Positions 1 through 8,004 of a stretch of 43,111 nt of DNA are shown here, one piece after another. Source of the stretch: JBDIVL01 sp039794405 (GTDB lineage: Bacteria > Planctomycetota > Brocadiia > Brocadiales > Brocadiaceae); the NCBI GenBank assembly GCA_039794405.1, contig JBDIVL010000034.1, forward strand, positions 1 to 43,111, read 5' to 3'. Both the position numbers and the translations under genes were made by a program. The notes beneath the pieces are model-generated. The model did not search any database, had not been told where the DNA came from, and was given only the letters and a program-made list of their open reading frames with translations. The number at the start of each line of letters is the position of its first letter. Position 1 is the first letter of the stretch.

Positions 1-291
1 AAAATTGGTAACCTCGAAAATTCTGCCTCAGACGACTGTACTTCTCAAACACTATCATCGCACTTTTACCCTTTAAATACCCCACTATCGTTGATACTGA
101 ATATTTCGGCGGTATCGCCAAACATATGTGGATATGATTTATGTATGCTTTACCTTCTATCACTTCTACTCCTTTATGCCCACTTAAACGATGCAATATA
201 TCACCCATTTCTTTTTGCAGCTTCCCGTAGACTATCTTACGCCTTTTCTTTGGAACCCATACAACTTGATGCTGTAATATACCACAAAAAC
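1..291 (-). pseudogene. tnpA: IS200/IS605-family transposase TnpA, partial
   Basis: Reading the minus strand from about 291 to 1 gives an uninterrupted frame containing HQVVWVPKKRRKIVYGKL, then a histidine-hydrophobe-histidine motif (NHIHICLAIPPKYSVS) and VGYLKGKSA. This is the pattern of Y1 HUH transposases, which nick and rejoin single-stranded DNA. The C-terminal half with the catalytic tyrosine lies beyond the left edge, so it cannot be judged. No plausible start codon precedes the conserved part: the frame runs straight into the TGGACAG end of the neighbouring IS3-type element, which suggests that insertion removed the 5' end. Family assignment is firm; calling it inactive is inference. 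Confidence 0.8.
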
Positions 292-1060
292 TGGACAGAT
301 AAATAGGATAAAATATCCTAAGTGAGAAATGGGAGTGTGGATTCAAAAAGGAGGCTATTTTAGGGATGGAGAGGAAGAGATACAGTGGTGAGTTTAAGGC
401 GGAGGTAGCGATAGAGGCGATAAAGGGAGAGAAGACAGCCAGTAAGATAGCGGGAGAATATGGAGTACATCCGACGCAGATAGCGCAGTGAAAAAAGTAA
501 GTAATGGACGAGATACCGAAGATATTTTCAGCGAAGAAGGAAAGAGATGCAAGAAAGGAGGAGGAAATAAAGTCATCGTTGTATCAGCAAATAGGACAAT
601 TGAAAGTGGCGTTAGACTGGGTTAAAAAAAAGCAGGACTTATCAGTTGAGGCAAAAAGGCGTTTGGTAGAGGTGGAGAACAAGGAGATCAGCATAGCCCG
701 TAAATGTGAATTGTTAGGGTTAAGATGGTCGAGTTTTTACTACACGCCGATAGGAGAGAGCGCATATAACCTTGAGTTGATGGACCGTATTGACGAGCAG
801 TACACGAGGAATCCGTTTTATGGGATAAGGCGGATGACAGAGGACGAGTATTCGATAACATATTTATAGAACGATTATGGAGGTCAGTAAAGTACGAGGA
901 GGTGTATATAAAGGACTATAGAACTGTACGAGAAGCAGTAAGGGGTTTGGGAAGTTATTTCGAGTTTTATAACAACGAGAGATTACATCAATCACTGGAT
1001 TATAAGACACCGGCAATGATTTATTTTCAGTAAAAAGGGAAGGAGGGTTGTATAGGATTT
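292..1060 (+). mobile_element. IS3-family insertion sequence remnant
   Basis: The left end is placed at the TGGACAG sequence where the IS200-type tnpA frame is interrupted. The element carries a broken orfAB (366-1033). The right end could not be fixed: no matching terminal inverted repeat is visible after the transposase stop, so the 3' boundary is approximate. A short palindrome (AGGATAAAATATCCTA) lies near the left end. The remnant is about 750 bp, whereas intact IS3-family elements are usually 1.2-1.5 kb, in line with the internal deletion seen in the coding region. Confidence 0.65.
366..1033 (+). pseudogene. IS3-family transposase, internally deleted and interrupted
   Basis: The OrfA part starts at ATG 366 with MERKRYSGEFKAEVAIEAIK, the helix-turn-helix domain of IS3 OrfA proteins. 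It is broken by an in-frame TGA (489-491, where Trp is expected) and TAA (498-500, where Gln is expected), then continues in the same frame to NPFYGIRRMTE near 843. There it jumps into a different frame carrying the C-terminal integrase end (FDNIFIERLWRSVKYEE, later FEFYNNERLHQSLDYKTP), stopping at 1033. The stretch with the first two catalytic aspartates of the DDE triad has been lost, leaving only the last segment with the glutamate. It cannot encode an active transposase. Confidence 0.85.
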
Positions 1061-1096
1061 CATAGAAGTTATCCCAAAACCTATTTCTGTACTGGA

Positions 1097-1355
1097 TATC
1101 TCTTATAAGCTCTATATTTTCAGATGATTATAGAAACTAAAATGAGTTTTTGGATAACTCCAGACCGGGTGGCACGGACAAACTGGTTTGTCCGTGCTTA
1201 TTTAAATACACACATGAATACGGATTACAAAACACTGACAAACAAAGTTTGTCAGTGCCACCCCCAAACTGGCTTACATAACATGAAAATTTCTCTACTT
1301 ATAAATACTCTATATCAAATGATTATAGATACTCAATTGAGGTTTTGGGATGACC
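1097..1355. repeat. Imperfect direct repeats bracketing a hairpin cassette
   Basis: Two copies of an approximately 60-bp sequence, about 1097-1158 and 1292-1355, share the core ATGATTATAGA(A/T)ACT followed by a TGAG-TTTTGG-rich tail. An inverted partial copy (GTTATCCCAAAACC) sits at about 1068-1083. Between the direct repeats lie two perfect hairpins (listed separately). No convincing protein is encoded here. The arrangement resembles a small non-autonomous mobile cassette, but that is inference. Confidence 0.55.
1172..1257. repeat. Pair of perfect hairpins with mirrored ends
   Basis: Hairpin one (1172-1197) is GCACGGACAAAC, a 2-nt loop, then the exact complement. Hairpin two (1233-1257) is CACTGACAAAC, AAA, then the exact complement. 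The outer flanks also mirror each other: GGGTGGCAC before the first and GTGCCACCC at the end of the second. The whole unit is therefore a larger inverted repeat with two related stem-loops. Neither hairpin is followed by a T-run, so these are not ordinary intrinsic terminators. Confidence 0.75.
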
Positions 1356-1395
1356 TCTAAGAAGAACAATCATCGGATAGGGGAAACACATGGTG

Positions 1396-1448
1396 GAATG
1401 GCAGGGAAACTCCGTTCCGCTACGCTCCACTACGTTTCCCTGCCATTC
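1396..1448. repeat. 15-bp perfect inverted repeat (hairpin)
   Basis: GAATGGCAGGGAAAC at 1396-1410 is perfectly complementary to GTTTCCCTGCCATTC at 1434-1448, with a 23-nt loop containing CCGTTCCGCTACGCTCC. A second GGGAAAC lies at 1381-1387. No T-tract follows, so it is more likely a dispersed repeat or a recombination or protein-binding structure than a terminator. Confidence 0.7.
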
Positions 1449-1746
1449 TATTTAATATCATATTTAGATAAACTAAATTTTATCTTATTTTTATCAAAAT
1501 ACTGTCTTGACAATGGGGCACACCTCACTAGAAAAATTGTGGGGTTTACTGATGATGATGCACCAATTGTTGTTTCTTGTGGTTTATATTTTTCTTTATA
1601 CTTTACTATGTATCCACCCGATAAAGCCACTTTCATTCCAAAAGTAGATGATGATGTTTTGTTTAAAGGATACTTACATGCTGCGTAATTAAGGTAAACA
1701 ATTTCTGTTTTTAATATTTTTATTATTAACTCTGTGATTAAAAAAT
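1449..1746. other. Noncoding stretch before nnrE
   Basis: About 300 bp of AT-rich sequence. Short open frames exist on both strands but none has recognisable domains or a good ribosome binding site. I see no repeat, RNA or promoter that I can defend. Confidence 0.4.
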
Positions 1747-2421
1747 ATGGAAAAGTCACTAACACGTGAAGAAATGCGGGAATTAGACAGAAAGGCTATT
1801 GAAGAATACAAAATTCCAGGAATTATCCTTATGGAAAATGCCGGGCGAAATGTTGCAGAAGAAGTTATAAAAATGATAGATAGCCCTCAAAAAACAAAAA
1901 TAGCCATCCTGTGTGGAAAAGGAAATAATGGCGGCGATGGGTTTGTCGTAGCACGGCACCTTCACAATCGCCACATTCCAGTAGACGTCTTTCTGATTGC
2001 AAAAATTTCTGATATCTTAAAAGATGGAGATGCGGGAACTAATTTACAAATACTTTTAACAATGAAGATACCAATTAAGGAATTAACCGATATTACTCAT
2101 GTAAATAATATTTTAAGGGATTTGACCAATTACGATATCCTGGTCGATGCCTTGTTTGGAACAGGGCTCTCAGGGGAAGTACGAGAACCTTTTAAAACAC
2201 TTATCTATGGAATAAACAATCTCAATAAGACTATTGTATCTGTAGACATACCTTCCGGACTTGATTGCAATACGGGGAATATATTGGGTACAGCCGTTAA
2301 GGCCACAAAAACAATAACCTTCGCAGCAAGCAAAAAAGGTTTCTCCTTAGGAAACGGACCTAATTACACGGGAAACATCGTAGTAACAGACATCAGTATC
2401 CCTGGAGAGTTGCTACCTTAA
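1747..2421 (+). CDS. nnrE: NAD(P)H-hydrate epimerase
   Basis: This is the YjeF N-terminal-domain enzyme, which interconverts the R and S forms of damaged hydrated NAD(P)H so that the dehydratase NnrD can repair it. Diagnostic features are MENAGRNVAEEV near residues 29-40, the dinucleotide-binding loop GKGNNGGDGF at residues 57-66, DALFGTGLSGEVREPF around 137-152 and SVDIPSGLDCNTG around 180-192. At 224 aa it is the stand-alone epimerase, without the NnrD kinase-like domain fused in many bacteria; no nnrD is in this window. It is flanked by mobile debris upstream and a convergent Cache gene downstream, so it is probably monocistronic. The ribosome binding site is weak. Confidence 0.93.
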   Translation: MEKSLTREEMRELDRKAIEEYKIPGIILMENAGRNVAEEVIKMIDSPQKTKIAILCGKGNNGGDGFVVARHLHNRHIPVDVFLIAKISDILKDGDAGTNLQILLTMKIPIKELTDITHVNNILRDLTNYDILVDALFGTGLSGEVREPFKTLIYGINNLNKTIVSVDIPSGLDCNTGNILGTAVKATKTITFAASKKGFSLGNGPNYTGNIVVTDISIPGELLP

Positions 2422-2503
2422 TAATTTCATAAACAGTCTCGCGTTTTACAAATCAGCCAAGTTTTAAAGGTAAACAGGATTGCATTTGAGTAACTCCATA
2501 TGA

Positions 2504-4279
2504 TCAAAAATATTGCTTGATACCCCAAAAAGAGGAACTCTTGCGAAAGGCCTCATCAAGGTCGATCTCGGTAATTACACCCCATTCATATTCGGGTATC
2601 CAGTACCAGGTTCCTAATACCGGTATGCCTCGGTAATCTAGATAACCAGTTGCATCATAACCCTCTCCGCCACTCAGGCACTCGGCGATTCCTTTTGTTA
2701 ATCTGGCAGATTTCGGATTAATTCCTTTCAGTTCTAAAGCAGTCCTGTCTTCAATCTTGCCATCTCTCTTAAGCCCAATGATAAATCTTGATTCAGTAAT
2801 TAAAACTCCATCCGAGTTAACAAGGTACATCTCTCCGCTTTCACCAATTTCAACACTCTGCATAAGCTTATTCAACTCCGTAGTATCGATTCTTATAACC
2901 AAAATACCAGTAAAACTTCCGGCACTGTCACAAATTGCAGCGGATACAAACAACGTGGGAATATTACGCTCGGTCTTGCCAAACTCGCTTATGATTGGTG
3001 TAGTTGCTAATCTTACATCACTTACAAAAACCCCTCTTTTTTTTCCTTCTATAAAATAATCCTCCCTGGAAATATCCATACCTACCAGGTTTTTTTCTGT
3101 CGATAACTTGATAATTCCTTCTGAGTCGCAAAGAAATATTCCCTTATACCGGTATTCGTCCCTGATAAATTCTAAGAATCCCAGTGCGCTCACAAATTCA
3201 TCTACCGATGCCATGCCTTTTGTATACTGGAAAATCTGTGGTTTTTGCGCTATTGCTGTGGCATTGTTCTTATGTCCCTCCATACACATTCTTATCAAAT
3301 TAACTTGACGGTGCATAAGCCCACGCAAGTTCTTAATGGTAGTATCTTGAATAAACTTACGAATCTCATCACATGCCTCGTCTATATTAATTTCAGCAAT
3401 AAGTCCCCAGTTACAATCTTTCATCCATGTCCAATAACCTATTACACTAACTCCCCGGTAATCCAGATAGCCTGTATCATCATATCCTTCTTTCCCTTTT
3501 AAACACTGCTGAACCCCAAGGGTTAAATTGCCTGTCTTTGGATTTATTACTCTAAGTTCTAAAGGTGTCCTCTTTCTTATCGCACCACTTTTCTTGAGAT
3601 CTGCAGTAAACCGGGAATTGGTCAACATGAAACCATCACTATTAACAAGATAAATCTCTCCTGTTTCTGTAGCCTTCAGAGGTAATATCAATTTTATGAG
3701 AGAATCTATATCAAGTCTGAAGACTAAAACCCCTAAAACCTGCATTTTTTCACCATTAATTGGGGTTGATACAAATAAAGTAGGTAAACCTAACTCCAAT
3801 TCACCATATTCATTCTCAAGGGGAACCGTTGAAGGAATAATATCAGAGAAAATAGTTTTGCCCCCAATTGCCCCTTGAAAATATGGCGCAGACGACACAT
3901 CGTGCCCGATATTGTTTTTCTCTGTAGAGAGAATAACCTCGCCGTTGGTGTCCACAATAAAAATTTCTTTATATTGATATACATCTTTTACAAAGGTGAG
4001 ATATTTAATGGGTTTTGAAAAATCCGGGTTGTTATTCTCTTGAATTGTTGTATTGCAATAGACATTCAGGTTATAGGCAGTAACCCTTACATCCTTCTTC
4101 CTTGCTTCTATCCAGGCATTGATAACCTCAGCCTGCCTCCGTGTAATACCCTGGAGGTCCATGACGATACCCTCTCTCATAATACTAAGGGTATCAGGCA
4201 TTGATATTTTCTCTCCAAACACAGAAAATAAGAAGAATATCATAAGTGCAGCTATAGCGGACTTGGTTGCTTTAAGCAT
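2504..4279 (-). CDS. Exported tandem double-Cache sensor protein without output domain
   Basis: The 591-aa protein has an N-terminal hydrophobic segment (residues about 5-22, signal peptide or anchor) followed by two homologous dCache-type ligand-binding modules, roughly 35-310 and 325-580. Each repeats the same landmarks: EIFIVDTNGE or GIFLCDSEG, GEIYLVNSDG or GEMYLVNSDG, TGYLDYRG, and a closing W-x2-E-x-(D/N)-(I/L)-DEA motif. Cache domains sense small extracellular molecules such as amino acids and carboxylates. There is no second membrane helix, HAMP, kinase, GGDEF or methyl-accepting domain; the protein stops 10-15 residues after the second module. A strong ribosome binding site, AAGGAGG at 4287-4293, supports the ATG. 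It resembles the Cache-HAMP protein at 9440-10642. It may be a periplasmic sensor partner or a truncated receptor. Confidence 0.8.
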   Translation of the reverse strand: MLKATKSAIAALMIFFLFSVFGEKISMPDTLSIMREGIVMDLQGITRRQAEVINAWIEARKKDVRVTAYNLNVYCNTTIQENNNPDFSKPIKYLTFVKDVYQYKEIFIVDTNGEVILSTEKNNIGHDVSSAPYFQGAIGGKTIFSDIIPSTVPLENEYGELELGLPTLFVSTPINGEKMQVLGVLVFRLDIDSLIKLILPLKATETGEIYLVNSDGFMLTNSRFTADLKKSGAIRKRTPLELRVINPKTGNLTLGVQQCLKGKEGYDDTGYLDYRGVSVIGYWTWMKDCNWGLIAEINIDEACDEIRKFIQDTTIKNLRGLMHRQVNLIRMCMEGHKNNATAIAQKPQIFQYTKGMASVDEFVSALGFLEFIRDEYRYKGIFLCDSEGIIKLSTEKNLVGMDISREDYFIEGKKRGVFVSDVRLATTPIISEFGKTERNIPTLFVSAAICDSAGSFTGILVIRIDTTELNKLMQSVEIGESGEMYLVNSDGVLITESRFIIGLKRDGKIEDRTALELKGINPKSARLTKGIAECLSGGEGYDATGYLDYRGIPVLGTWYWIPEYEWGVITEIDLDEAFRKSSSFWGIKQYF

Positions 4280-4739
4280 GACTTTTCCTCCTTAATGAAG
4301 AGAGAAGAGATATATGTCTCACAAATAGAACAGCCGACAACGGCGGATAAGGGCTATATCATGCAAAGTTCTTTCCGTAGTGAAGTGAGAAGAAACTCAG
4401 TCACCTTCATATTTTTATGACCTAAAAGCACATCGGAGTTACGGATATTCACAAATTACAGAGTTAAGGTGAGGATTGTTAGCAGTATTATACACCGTTT
4501 TTCTAATATTTCAAATTAGATAAACTATTCAGTATATATAAATTATTTTAGGTAAAGCTTCAAACCAGTAAATAATGCGAAAATATAAGCTCTTCAGGTT
4601 TCGCAAGCTTTTCTTTTTTGTAAGAGTATAGAAGAGAGAATAATCAGCAATTCGGCATTCAGGAAATTTGTCACGAAAATAGAAGGAGCATCATTATCGC
4701 CAAGCTTGATTTCACCTACGGGAATTGTATCGTTTTCTA
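4280..4739. other. Divergent intergenic region with possible small transcript
   Basis: This 460-bp gap separates the divergent Cache and LOG genes. On the plus strand a sigma70-like element, TTCAAA (4510-4515), 17 nt, TATATA (4533-4538), is followed by a stem TGCGAAA/TTTCGCA (4576-4582 with 4599-4605) and the T-rich run at 4606-4619. Together these would delimit a roughly 75-nt transcript. On the minus strand a TATAAT-like hexamer lies near 4486-4492. None of this matches a riboswitch class I recognise, and the AT-richness makes chance hits likely. Confidence 0.25.
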
Positions 4740-4768
4740 TTGACTAAAACAAATGAAGCTACTATATT
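4740..4768 (+). promoter_or_regulatory. Probable sigma70 promoter of the LOG gene
   Basis: TTGACT (4740-4745), a 17-nt spacer and TATATT (4763-4768) form a near-consensus housekeeping promoter about 50 nt upstream of the ATG at 4818. Confidence 0.6.
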
Positions 4769-4817
4769 TGGGTTAATTTTATACAATACTCTGTAAAACT
4801 CAGGAAAGGAAGATGGG

Positions 4818-5495
4818 ATGATCGAAGATTTAAGAAAGACGGATACATGGCGTGTATTCAGAATTCAGTCCGAACTCGTAGAAGGTTTTGAAACCCTTTA
4901 CAATCTTGGCCCTGCAGTAACTATCTTCGGAAGTGCAAGGCTCGGTACCGATTCCTACTACTATCAGAAGGCAGTAGAATTGGGGAAGATGCTTTCCGAA
5001 GCGGGATTTTCTGTTATTACGGGTGGTGGCCCTGGAATTATGGAAGGTGCAAACAAGGGAGCACAAATGGGTAAAGGTAAATCGGTTGGGCTAAACATCG
5101 ATCTGCCTAGTGAGCAAATTCCTAATAAATACCAGGATATTACCCTCAATTTCAGATACTTCTTTTTGAGAAAGCTCATGTTCATCAAATATGCCCTTGC
5201 CTTTATCATCTTCCCGGGTGGATTCGGTACTCTGGATGAACTTTTTGAGGCCTTGACCCTTGTACAAACGCGCAGGATAGATTCATTCCCTGTTATACTC
5301 TTCGGTAGTGAATACTGGAAAGGATTAGTTGACTGGATGGAAAATACCCTTGTCCGGGAAAAAACAATAAACCGTGAAGACTTTAAACTCTTCCACATCA
5401 CCGACGACCCTGCAGAAGTCGGTAACCTGCTCAGGGAATATTACAGGACTTCTGAAGAAGGGAAAACAACAAAGATGCCGCATCTTGATCGGTGA
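4818..5495 (+). CDS. LOG-family protein (putative nucleotide 5'-monophosphate phosphoribohydrolase)
   Basis: This 225-aa Rossmann-fold protein carries the LOG hallmarks: FGSARLG near residue 37, GGGPGIMEGAN at 69-79 and the signature PGGFGTLDE at 133-141, with the conserved Arg-Lys pair at 118-119. LOG enzymes release the base from nucleoside monophosphates (cytokinin-riboside monophosphates in plants and some bacteria; AMP and related substrates in other bacteria). The substrate cannot be told from sequence. GGAAG lies a few bases upstream of two possible ATGs (4813 and 4818); only 4818 is in frame. A good promoter precedes it, and no operon partner is apparent. Confidence 0.88.
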   Translation: MIEDLRKTDTWRVFRIQSELVEGFETLYNLGPAVTIFGSARLGTDSYYYQKAVELGKMLSEAGFSVITGGGPGIMEGANKGAQMGKGKSVGLNIDLPSEQIPNKYQDITLNFRYFFLRKLMFIKYALAFIIFPGGFGTLDELFEALTLVQTRRIDSFPVILFGSEYWKGLVDWMENTLVREKTINREDFKLFHITDDPAEVGNLLREYYRTSEEGKTTKMPHLDR

Positions 5496-5794
5496 TGTAT
5501 TGTTGATTTTTTCATTGTGGTATTTTGATATGTTCGGAAATGCATAAGTATACCGTACCGGCACTGTATCTGCCAATGATTCGGTTTCAACCGATTCTAA
5601 TTCAAATCTTCTTGGATTTTTCAAGATTACTTTCATGTTTACGATGCCTATAATTTGTTTACTCCTTGAATAATATACCGGTGAATTCCGGAAAGAATAT
5701 CTTTGATACGCGATACTTCGGATTCTTTTATTTCCACAGCGGTATGTTTATACTTCAGAGAAAATTACGAGATAATCATCTTCCATTATTTTTT
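5496..5794 (-). other. Decayed coding debris on the minus strand
   Basis: No intact gene. On the minus strand, pieces of protein-like frame can be read that change frame or stop: EKIMEDDYLVIFSEV, then in another frame a stretch including HTAVEIKESEVSRIKDILSG and ending GVNKL before a stop, then a fresh ATG (5634-5636) opening MKVILKNPRRFELESVETE, which runs into the convergent LOG gene. They may be remnants of one or more small accessory genes. I cannot name the families. Confidence 0.3.
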
Positions 5795-6328
5795 CTATTT
5801 CATCCAGTGAATGAAGTGCCTTGAATGACTACGTATATAAGGCCCAAGACTCAGTATATTCAGAAAATTCTGATCACTCCAGCAATAGGATTTACCTTTT
5901 CCAACGTCCTCCAGTAGCACATAAATGGAGGCATGTTCGTCTTTTTCTTCAGCACCTTGAAAAGCAAAATATGCTGCAATGTAGGGTGAACGCGTCCAAT
6001 TTAACAATGGCGAAGGAAATCCATGGTGACGTAAGTAGATCATGAAATCATAACCTGGAGTATCCAACAAAATACAGTCATCCTTATTAAGCCATTTGTT
6101 GTACTGTTCATAGGATGGTATATCCCAGTGCCTCTTGGTAAGTGTTTCTATTTGGGACTTTATCTTTCTGATCGTTCGATAATATTCTAAGAGATTGTAC
6201 TCTTCTTTACCAATGTAACGTTCGAGGGTGGTCTTAAGAGACCAATTGCTGTTTGCTTGGCCACGAAACAAGAAGTCGGAGATGCCCCTCCCGATTTTTT
6301 TGTCAAAAAGACTCTTTTGATAAGCCAA
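5795..6328 (-). pseudogene. FRG-domain protein, probably truncated at both ends
   Basis: The readable part contains FLFRGQANSNWSLKTTLER, the motif that names the FRG domain, then a tyrosine- and tryptophan-rich core and LGPYIRSHSRHFI. FRG domains occur in uncharacterised prophage, toxin and defence-type proteins; their biochemistry is unknown to me. The only in-frame start is TTG at 6326-6328. Upstream, an ATG frame near 6390 encodes MEETT before a stop, and the conserved reading (YLKNWDGFGSELRKLL) resumes one base out of phase, so a single-base frameshift likely destroyed the start. The C-terminus ends abruptly after RHFI, where family members usually continue. Best read as a pseudogene, though a shortened protein is possible. 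Confidence 0.6.
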
Positions 6329-6506
6329 AAGCTTCCGTAACTCAGATCCAAACCCGTCCCAATTTTTCAGGTAGTTTCTTCCATAATGGTTTTAAAATCT
6401 AAAATATATTTTTGTTAAAGTATTTGAATTTAAATATCATGCAATAAAATAACAGTATCTCATTCATGAACCACAGTAACCCGCTGCTAATGTTTTATTA
6501 AGGAAT

Positions 6507-6617
6507 TCAACCACGTGCACCGTGCACAATTCCAATGATCCATACGTCATCATTTTCAAGCCGGTACATAATGCAATAAGAACCATAAATATTTCACGAC
6601 ATGATCTGTTGCTTCAT
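6507..6617 (-). pseudogene. RelE/ParE-type toxin C-terminal remnant
   Basis: On the minus strand the frame ending at the TGA at 6507-6509 reads NIYGSYCIMYRLENDDVW then IIGIVHGARG. This resembles the C-terminal beta-hairpin of RelE/ParE toxins, where a (Y/R)RI-x-YR-hydrophobe segment is followed by (V/I)-x-HG-x-R. An in-frame TGA at 6594-6596 separates it from MKQQIMS. No antitoxin gene and no N-terminal half are detectable. A fossil toxin-antitoxin locus beside the broken FRG gene is the likeliest reading. Confidence 0.45.
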
Positions 6618-6674
6618 ACTGATATACTTATTATGTTTCAAAAACCCTTTTAATACTATTTCACTTATATAAGG

Positions 6675-7685
6675 TTATGGTGCCCGTACACCTTCGATAA
6701 TGCTGACCTCCAATGCCGTGGGAATGATGCGGCTCACCTTCAACCCCGCCTCCGCGAATAAACGGCTGTACTCTTCTTTTGTGCGTTCTCGGCCCGCAAC
6801 CAGTAGCATCATAAGATCGAGCCACTTGCCGAAACTCGGTTCGTTTCCGGGTTGAATCACCGTCTCCACCACCAGTATCTTGCCATCAGAACTCATCGCC
6901 TCTTGGCACTGGCGCAGGATGGCAATCGCCTCGCTGTCCTCCCAATCATGAATAATGTGCCTCATTACATAGGCATCTGCACCGGATGGAACCGAAGAAA
7001 AGAAATCCCCTCCTTCAATCCGGATGCGGTCCGTCACATCCGATCCTGATAAGGTAGAACGGGCACGATCCGCAACAGCAGGCAGATCGAACAGTATTCC
7101 CTGGATGGCGGGATGCCGGTTGAGAATGGCTGACAACACCAGACCGTTACCGCCCCCGATATCGACGATGGTTCGAAACGCGGCAAAATCGTAGGCATCA
7201 AGCATAGGTTCGGTTTCCTCTCCATGGACCCCAGTCATGGCTGCATCGTAGATGGCATGGCGCCCGGGATGCTCTGTCATGTACTGGAAAAAAGGCATCC
7301 CGAATCTCTTCTGAAATCCTGGCTCTCCCGTCCGTACAGAGTACAACAATTCACCCCATGCGGCATGAAACTCCCCTCCCATCATTATTGCAAGTGACCG
7401 ATGGAAGGCGGCTACATCGCTTCGCAGCAGGCCAGCCAGCGGAGTTAACGAGAATCGACCCTGCTCATCCTGTGCGAAGATACCGACACTGGCCAGCGCA
7501 CGCAACAAACGATAGAGTGTACCGCCGTGCGTGTGCGTCTTCTTCGCCAATTCCCCGGCTGTGCAGGATCCCTCGGCTAGCAGGTCAGCAATCCCAAGTT
7601 CAGCGGCAACCCAAATGCCCTGCGTAATCCAGGAGCCGAAGAATATCTGTCTGAAGAACTCCATATGCGATTTTTCATCATTCAT
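6675..7685 (-). CDS. SAM-dependent O-methyltransferase (acetylserotonin/hydroxyneurosporene type)
   Basis: The 336-aa protein has the two-domain layout of class-2 small-molecule O-methyltransferases. An N-terminal winged-helix dimerisation domain (AELGIADLLAEG, LYRLLRALASVGIF, about residues 25-95) precedes a Rossmann domain with the SAM loop VDIGGGNG near 170-178 and the catalytic-type HDWED motif near 240. The closest functional classes methylate aromatic or polyketide hydroxyls; the substrate here is unknown. The coding sequence is clearly more GC-rich than its neighbours and no biosynthetic genes surround it, which suggests horizontal acquisition. It sits alone between toxin debris and an empty 300-bp gap. 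Confidence 0.85.
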   Translation of the reverse strand: MNDEKSHMEFFRQIFFGSWITQGIWVAAELGIADLLAEGSCTAGELAKKTHTHGGTLYRLLRALASVGIFAQDEQGRFSLTPLAGLLRSDVAAFHRSLAIMMGGEFHAAWGELLYSVRTGEPGFQKRFGMPFFQYMTEHPGRHAIYDAAMTGVHGEETEPMLDAYDFAAFRTIVDIGGGNGLVLSAILNRHPAIQGILFDLPAVADRARSTLSGSDVTDRIRIEGGDFFSSVPSGADAYVMRHIIHDWEDSEAIAILRQCQEAMSSDGKILVVETVIQPGNEPSFGKWLDLMMLLVAGRERTKEEYSRLFAEAGLKVSRIIPTALEVSIIEGVRAP

Positions 7686-8004
7686 TGTTGCTCTCTCTTT
7701 GTCTCAGGTTAACATAAAAGCTCACATGCCGCTATGGAATGCAGTAGAATAGCGGTCAGGTGCTGCATCTTGTTTATATAACGATTGTTATTGTGTTTGC
7801 TTTGCATATTTTTAAGATAGTAACTGTATATTACAGTTTTCGGAAGAATCATCATTCCTTCCGATCTGCTTTATTCTGGTTTTTGCCCTCTCATTAAGGT
7901 ATATCCAAGAGCGCCATTGTAGATGTCAATAATTGAATATGGTATCCCAAGAATTGCCTAATTACAGAACATTGAATTTCCAGAACTTCAGAATCCTATC
8001 GATT
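7686..8004. other. Intergenic gap without recognised features
   Basis: About 320 bp downstream of rarA and upstream of the methyltransferase start. I see no gene, clear terminator or repeat. Confidence 0.5.

Noticed and set aside
1124..1360. 78-codon open frame in the hairpin and direct-repeat region
   Set aside because: It runs through both perfect hairpins and both direct repeats; its protein is explained by the repeats and has no family or ribosome binding site.
1350..1765. Overlapping open frames on both strands (112 and 105 codons) before nnrE
   Set aside because: Neither has a recognisable motif or ribosome binding site; the plus-strand frame includes the hairpin at 1396-1448 and the minus-strand frame overlaps the nnrE start.
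4320..4500. Possible riboswitch (for example cyclic-di-GMP) in the leader of the double-Cache gene
   Set aside because: A small GCCG/CGGC hairpin and a TATAAT-like hexamer are present, but the conserved bases of the classes I know are absent.
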